Origin: UBA12158 sp035562735 | GTDB lineage: Bacteria > Patescibacteriota > Microgenomatia > UBA12405 | Direction of reading: 5' to 3' | Assembly: GCA_035562735.1 (NCBI GenBank) | Contig: DATMWB010000014.1 | Coordinates: 1-54,210 of the forward strand | Length of the DNA stretch: 54,210 nt | Shown: in pieces, positions 50,454 to 54,210 of the stretch | Layout: the number at the start of each line of letters is the position of its first letter | Position numbering within the stretch: position 1 is the first letter of the stretch | Position numbers and translations under genes: made by a program | Notes under the pieces: model-generated | The model's input: the letters and a program-made list of their open reading frames with translations, nothing else | What the model was told of the DNA's origin: nothing | The model's database searches: none

Positions 50454-52278
50454 TAAGATTGAGAATTGTTTGCTTAAATTCATTTTCTCCCGGTCGCATA
50501 AAGTTGGAAGAATTTTGATTGAGATATTCTTGGCAATGTAATTTTGAATCTACATTTTGTTGGCATTCTGTTTTTAGGAGCTCTGTGGCTGTATTGGTGT
50601 CACCGTTGTGCCAGTAGGCATTGGCAAGTTCGATGTAAAAATGACTCCAACCCTGAGAAAAATGAAGAGCAATTTTTAAGATATTGATAGAGCTATTTTT
50701 ATCTCCCTGCTCATATTTATAAATACCTTGTTCGTATGCTATTTTTGCAAGTTCGATTGTTTTTGAAACTGGGATAGCGTCGATGTTTAGATTTTTGTTT
50801 GCTAAATAGAGTGTTTGGTCTAATCCATGAGAATCATTATTTAAGAGCTGATATTTGGCGAGATTAATATAAGATTGGATATTTTCTTCGAGTGGGTTTA
50901 TTTCAATTAACTTTTGATAAAAGTTGACTTTTGTTGTATTTTCGGCCAGTGTTCGATAAAGAGGTAAATAATTTTTAAATAGAGTGAGACTACTTTGGAG
51001 ATTTTTTTCATTAACATTTTTTAAACGGGGATTTATATTGAAGGGATCAAGAGATTGGCTTAGGTTGTATTTTTGACTGATATAGAAGTAATCAGAAGCT
51101 GTTTTGCTAATAAAAAATAAAGAAATGATGATGAGGAGGATTAGGCTGGCAGGATGTTTGTTATCGGAAGGTAAAGCAGGGGATACAAAATGTGGAAACT
51201 CATAAAAAATAAAAAATAAAGATAAGGAAAAAATGCCTATAGAATTCCAACTAGGATCGAGTAGAGAATTTAATAAAGCTGAGAAAGCTATTGCGAAGCT
51301 AAGTCGATGGTTTTGGTGTTGATATTTTAGGCTGACCAGGATAGTGCCAAAAAATATAAGAGTAAAAGGTAGACCATTTAGACATAGAAATTCTAGAAAA
51401 GAATTGTGAGCGTAGTTGGTGTTGGTATCGGGATAGCTTTGGTAAAGCTTGTTTATATAGAAGAAGTTTCCCGGTCCATGTCCAAGAATTGGACGATCCA
51501 AAAAAGCATTTATAGCTTGTTGCCAATATTCTGGCCTCCGACCATCAAAACTTTTTGTATATTTATTTTGAGAGAGAAATTGAAGATTGGTTATAAGGGT
51601 AAAAATAACAAGCAAAATGACAAAGGGGGCTTGAAGGTGGCGAGCTATTTTGGGCAATACTATATATATAGTACCCAAGGTCAGAGCAGTTATGGCTGAG
51701 CGAGAATTGGTAAGAAAAATAATTGTTGAAATAAAGATAATTGAGATAATATTAAAAAGTTTTTTTGATGGAGTAAGAGAAGTCGAATTGGTTAGTTTAA
51801 AGAGGAGGTAAGGAAAAGAAAAGATGAGCAAATCGGCAAAATAGCTGTGTCCCCATACTTGAAGAATAAAATTATCGAGGGACTCGTCGGGGGGGATAGT
51901 GACTAGTCCGATTTTGTTTAACAAAAAAATTACTGAGTAAAAAAAAGAAAAATATAGAATGTATTTGGATACCTCTTCAATTTTCAGGTATTTTAAAGAT
52001 AGATTTAACAGGATAAAACAAAAGATAAGGTTAAATAGAGCATAATATGAAAAACCAATATTTTTTGAAAAAAGAGTTGAAAGTAAGGATAAAAATATAA
52101 GTATTAGTTCAAAATATACAAGTTTTTTGTTAATTTTTTTTGATGTTTTATGATTTAGAGAGGTAAAGTATAAAAGAATTGTTCCGCCATAAAGAATTAG
52201 GGATTCAGAATAATTGATGGCTTTCCCAAAAATTGGAATTATTAAGATAAAACAAGTAAGGATGAAATTAAAGGTCAT
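50446..52278 (-). CDS. O-antigen ligase-type membrane protein with TPR-like C-terminus
   Basis: 610 residues. About ten TM helices, then a Wzy_C-type loop with FDGRRPEYWQQAINAFLDRPILGHGPGNF (Arg-rich start and GxGxGNF) and NYAHNSFLEFLCLNG (catalytic-type His). After residue ~390 comes a soluble helical region with TPR-like repeats (AKIAYEQGIYKYEQGD, HFYIELANAYWHNGDTNTA). PglL/WaaL-like ligases of this form transfer lipid-linked glycans to protein or lipid. A minus-strand TATAAT lies 7 nt before the ATG. Confidence 0.87.
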   Translation of the reverse strand: MTFNFILTCFILIIPIFGKAINYSESLILYGGTILLYFTSLNHKTSKKINKKLVYFELILIFLSLLSTLFSKNIGFSYYALFNLIFCFILLNLSLKYLKIEEVSKYILYFSFFYSVIFLLNKIGLVTIPPDESLDNFILQVWGHSYFADLLIFSFPYLLFKLTNSTSLTPSKKLFNIISIIFISTIIFLTNSRSAITALTLGTIYIVLPKIARHLQAPFVILLVIFTLITNLQFLSQNKYTKSFDGRRPEYWQQAINAFLDRPILGHGPGNFFYINKLYQSYPDTNTNYAHNSFLEFLCLNGLPFTLIFFGTILVSLKYQHQNHRLSFAIAFSALLNSLLDPSWNSIGIFSLSLFFIFYEFPHFVSPALPSDNKHPASLILLIIISLFFISKTASDYFYISQKYNLSQSLDPFNINPRLKNVNEKNLQSSLTLFKNYLPLYRTLAENTTKVNFYQKLIEINPLEENIQSYINLAKYQLLNNDSHGLDQTLYLANKNLNIDAIPVSKTIELAKIAYEQGIYKYEQGDKNSSINILKIALHFSQGWSHFYIELANAYWHNGDTNTATELLKTECQQNVDSKLHCQEYLNQNSSNFMRPGENEFKQTILNLTN

Positions 52279-52285
52279 TGATAAG

Positions 52286-52291
52286 ATTATA
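52286..52291 (-). promoter_or_regulatory. -10 hexamer of the ligase gene
   Basis: TATAAT on the minus strand, 7 nt before ATG 52278. Confidence 0.5.
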
Positions 52292-52314
52292 TGATAAGTG
52301 TATAAAGGAATTTT

Positions 52315-52932
52315 ATGTTGAATCGAATTTTGGGATTGTTATTTTTGTTGGTATTTAGTCCGGTCATATTTGGGCTGACTTTGTTGGTGTGGATTTTTTC
52401 TGGATGGCCGATTTTATTTTTTCAGAATAGAGTGGGGTATAAGGGGAAAATATTTAAAATCATAAAATTTAGAACGATGTGTAGAGATGCTGAAACAATC
52501 AAGAAAAAATATATAAAATTGAATGAGGCTGATGGACCGGTGTTTAAGATAAGAAATGATCCAAGGTTGACAAAGGTGGGAAAATTTTTGTTTCATTGTG
52601 GTTTGGATGAAATGCCTCAATTTATAAATATGATAAAAGGTGAGATGGTTTTGATTGGACCTAGACCCTTACCTTTGGATGAAGAGAAAAAAATAGATCA
52701 AAAGTACTCAAAGTATAGGACTCGTGTCCGACCGGGTATTTTGTCACCTTGGATTTTAAATGGATATCACAAGTTAAAATTTAGAGACTGGATGGAAAGT
52801 GATTTGGACTATATAGAAAATAAAAGTTTATTGGGAGATGTGGGTATTTTTTTCCGAGGGTGTGAATTGATGTGGAAGTTGCTGTGGAGAGAAATGGGAA
52901 GTTTTTTCAGTAAAAATTCAGAAAGATGGTAA
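52315..52932 (+). CDS. Initiating polyprenyl-phosphate sugar-1-phosphate transferase
   Basis: 205 residues. One N-terminal hydrophobic hairpin (about 5-30), then the catalytic domain: FFQNRVGYKGKIFKIIKFRTM, DPRLTKVGKFL, CGLDEMPQFINMIKGEM, LIGPRPLP and RPGILSPW, the signature of WbaP/PglC-type transferases in their minimal single-hairpin form. It starts glycan assembly by moving a sugar-1-phosphate from a nucleotide sugar to undecaprenyl phosphate. AAAGGA and a TATAAA both lie just upstream, so leader type is ambiguous. Confidence 0.95.
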   Translation: MLNRILGLLFLLVFSPVIFGLTLLVWIFSGWPILFFQNRVGYKGKIFKIIKFRTMCRDAETIKKKYIKLNEADGPVFKIRNDPRLTKVGKFLFHCGLDEMPQFINMIKGEMVLIGPRPLPLDEEKKIDQKYSKYRTRVRPGILSPWILNGYHKLKFRDWMESDLDYIENKSLLGDVGIFFRGCELMWKLLWREMGSFFSKNSERW

Positions 52933-53014
52933 TTTGTTTTTGTTTGATATATTGACCCTTATTATTAAACGTGTAAAACTGATTATTAGTAGTAGTTTAT
53001 ACAAAGTAAAAATC

Positions 53015-53020
53015 TAAAAT
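53015..53020 (+). promoter_or_regulatory. -10 hexamer of the repeat-protein gene
   Basis: TAAAAT, 6 nt before ATG 53027. Confidence 0.4.
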
Positions 53021-53026
53021 AAAATT

Positions 53027-54210
53027 ATGAAAAAGGGCTTCGCTCAAATTCCTTTGATGATAGGGTTATTGTTGATGGCGGTAGCGGTTCCGGTAGCAAC
53101 AAAACTGGTACAAACCAATCAGGATACAAGGAATAAGGCGGCTCATATATGTGGTGCATTGGGACAGGGATGTTGTTTAACTGAGTATGTTGGAGCAACA
53201 CCTATCTATAATACGTGTAATTCACCTCTTAAATGTAATGGGGGAAAATGTTCTACTACTGGGGCTCCCACTGTAACAAAGTCCCCACTGACTCCAACAG
53301 TTGCAGGAGGTTGTGTGGCTGCTTCTGGAAGACCCTATTTAGCTAATGGTGCAACATATTGTGAAACACCCTATCTATTAGGATCTAGAAAATGGAAATG
53401 TACTAATGGGGTTGCTTCTGTGGCACAAAACTATCTTGTAGCTAGGAATTGTGAAGAAACAATACCAACGTTGTCAGCAGGTGGATGTAGATATCTAATT
53501 GCTGGGATAACGGAAACATTAACAAATGGTCAAGAGAAATGTTACAACCTGGCTGGTTCTTCACTGGGTTCACAAAAAATTAAATGTAGTAACGGTTCGA
53601 CAAGTGTTGTTCAAACTTACGTTCAAAATGATTGTAAAGCCATCTTACCAACTCTCTCTCCCGGCGGTTGTCGCTACATATTCGCTGGATTAACTGAAAC
53701 CCTAAAGAATGGTGAGCAAAAATGTTACAACTTGGCAGTAGGTGAGTTCGGATCACAAATGATCAAGTGTAGTAATGGGTCTACAAGCTCAGTTCAAAAG
53801 TATATTCAACAAGATTGTAAAGCCATCTTACCAACTCTTTCTCCCGGCGGTTGTCGCTACATATTCGCTGGATTAACTGAAACCCTAAAGAATGGTGAGC
53901 AAAAATGTTACAACTTGGCAGTAGGTGAGTTCGGATCACAAATGATTAAGTGTAGTAATGGATCTACAAGCTCAGTTCAAAAGTATATTCAACAAGATTG
54001 TAAAGCCATCTTACCAACTCTCTCTCCCGGCGGTTGTCGCTACATATTCGCTGGATTAACTGAAACCCTAAAGAATGGTGAGCAGAAATGTTACAACTTG
54101 GCAGTGGGTGAGTTCGGATCACAAATGATTAAGTGTAGTAATGGATCTACAAGCTCAGTTCAAAAGTATATTCAACAAGATTGTAAAGCCATCTTACCAA
54201 CTCTCTCTCC
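53027..54210 (+). CDS. Pilin-like secreted Cys-rich repeat protein (3' partial)
   Basis: The frame is open to the end of the window (394 complete codons). The N-terminus MKKGFAQIPLMIGLLLMAVA looks like a type IV-prepilin-type leader (short basic part, Gly-Phe, then a hydrophobic helix), although the usual Glu at position 5 is missing. A Cys-rich segment (CGALGQGCC, CNSPLKCNGGKC) and a Thr/Pro linker follow, then at least five tandem Cys-rich modules, the last four close to 61 residues each. Each module has the pattern C..GGCRY..G.TETL.NG..KCYNL...G.Q.IKCSNGS. Probably a surface fibre or adhesin; no homologue is recognised. Confidence 0.82.
   Translation, partial: MKKGFAQIPLMIGLLLMAVAVPVATKLVQTNQDTRNKAAHICGALGQGCCLTEYVGATPIYNTCNSPLKCNGGKCSTTGAPTVTKSPLTPTVAGGCVAASGRPYLANGATYCETPYLLGSRKWKCTNGVASVAQNYLVARNCEETIPTLSAGGCRYLIAGITETLTNGQEKCYNLAGSSLGSQKIKCSNGSTSVVQTYVQNDCKAILPTLSPGGCRYIFAGLTETLKNGEQKCYNLAVGEFGSQMIKCSNGSTSSVQKYIQQDCKAILPTLSPGGCRYIFAGLTETLKNGEQKCYNLAVGEFGSQMIKCSNGSTSSVQKYIQQDCKAILPTLSPGGCRYIFAGLTETLKNGEQKCYNLAVGEFGSQMIKCSNGSTSSVQKYIQQDCKAILPTLS
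53450..54210 (+). repeat. 183-bp tandem repeat array, continuing past the window
   Basis: Repeat units begin at the Cys codons 53450 (diverged), 53633, 53816, 53999 and 54182 (cut by the window end), an exact 183-bp period. The units from 53633 on differ by only a few bases, including synonymous changes, which indicates recent expansion or ongoing homogenisation. Confidence 0.95.

Noticed and set aside
53450..54210. CRISPR array
   Set aside because: The period is 183 bp with no spacers; the repeats are coding modules in a continuous open frame.
1..54210. Recoded TGA (Gly) as in Gracilibacteria
   Set aside because: Several genes end in TGA in contexts where the next gene starts at once (rseP, frr/rseP region, 24416), and no conserved protein needs TGA read through.
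1..54210. tRNA or rRNA genes, insertion sequences, integrases
   Set aside because: I looked for T-loop/acceptor patterns, conserved rRNA segments and transposase motifs and saw none; a dedicated covariance scan could still find a divergent tRNA.

Overview
The window looks like a chromosomal segment of an uncultivated Patescibacteria / Candidate Phyla Radiation bacterium, probably of the Microgenomates kind. This is inference from an AT-rich, very compact genome, many start codons with a -10 hexamer only 5-8 nt upstream (leaderless mRNAs), a minimal short EF-Ts, large secreted repeat proteins, a Hint domain in a surface protein, and a glycan cluster dominated by small glycosyltransferases and SAM enzymes. 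TGA is used as a stop, so the Gracilibacteria code does not apply.

Bases 1-5132: the 3' part of an alpha-2-macroglobulin-like protein whose bait region is occupied by a Hint (intein/hedgehog-like) domain, then a MEMO-family protein and a small membrane protein. Bases 5142-8974: an rRNA adenine dimethyltransferase of Erm/KsgA type, a PAP2 phosphatase and a DgkA-type kinase (a plausible undecaprenol recycling pair), and a DUF2207 membrane protein. Bases 9037-13487: a large secreted subtilisin, a small eight-cysteine secreted protein, an XRE regulator with paired inverted repeats in front of it, and an RRM protein.

Bases 13611-15544 form a distinct cassette that is clearly richer in G+C than its surroundings. 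It has a consensus promoter, a roughly 200-nt structured leader containing a 14-nt complement of the canonical 16S rRNA 3' end, a secreted Cys/Pro repeat protein, two strong GC hairpins, and a complete type III hammerhead ribozyme just before queA.

Bases 15555-23220 hold housekeeping genes: queA (with a palindromic repeat inserted in frame), rpsB, tsf, a GT-C-like membrane protein, a glutaminase/N-acetyl-sugar amidotransferase fusion, frr and rseP. A duplicated rseP 3' tail at 24353-24418 shows that the SGNH hydrolase gene behind rseP was inserted secondarily.

Bases 24415-52932 are a surface-glycan locus. It has a minus-strand operon of GH39-like glycosidase, SxtJ-like protein, carbamoyltransferase, DUF5989 (SxtN-like) microprotein and three tandem SGNH paralogues. 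It also has a Wzm/Wzt-type ABC exporter, methyltransferases, radical SAM enzymes, an IMPDH/GMPR-family enzyme, a PLP decarboxylase, GT2/GT4/GT26 glycosyltransferases, two O-antigen ligase/polymerase-type proteins and the initiating polyprenyl-phosphate sugar transferase. Together these would build a glycan on a polyprenyl carrier, modify it (amidation, carbamoylation, methylation, acyl transfer or removal), export it and ligate it. The window ends inside a pilin-like secreted protein built of near-identical 61-residue Cys-rich repeats. I saw no tRNA, rRNA, CRISPR array or IS element.
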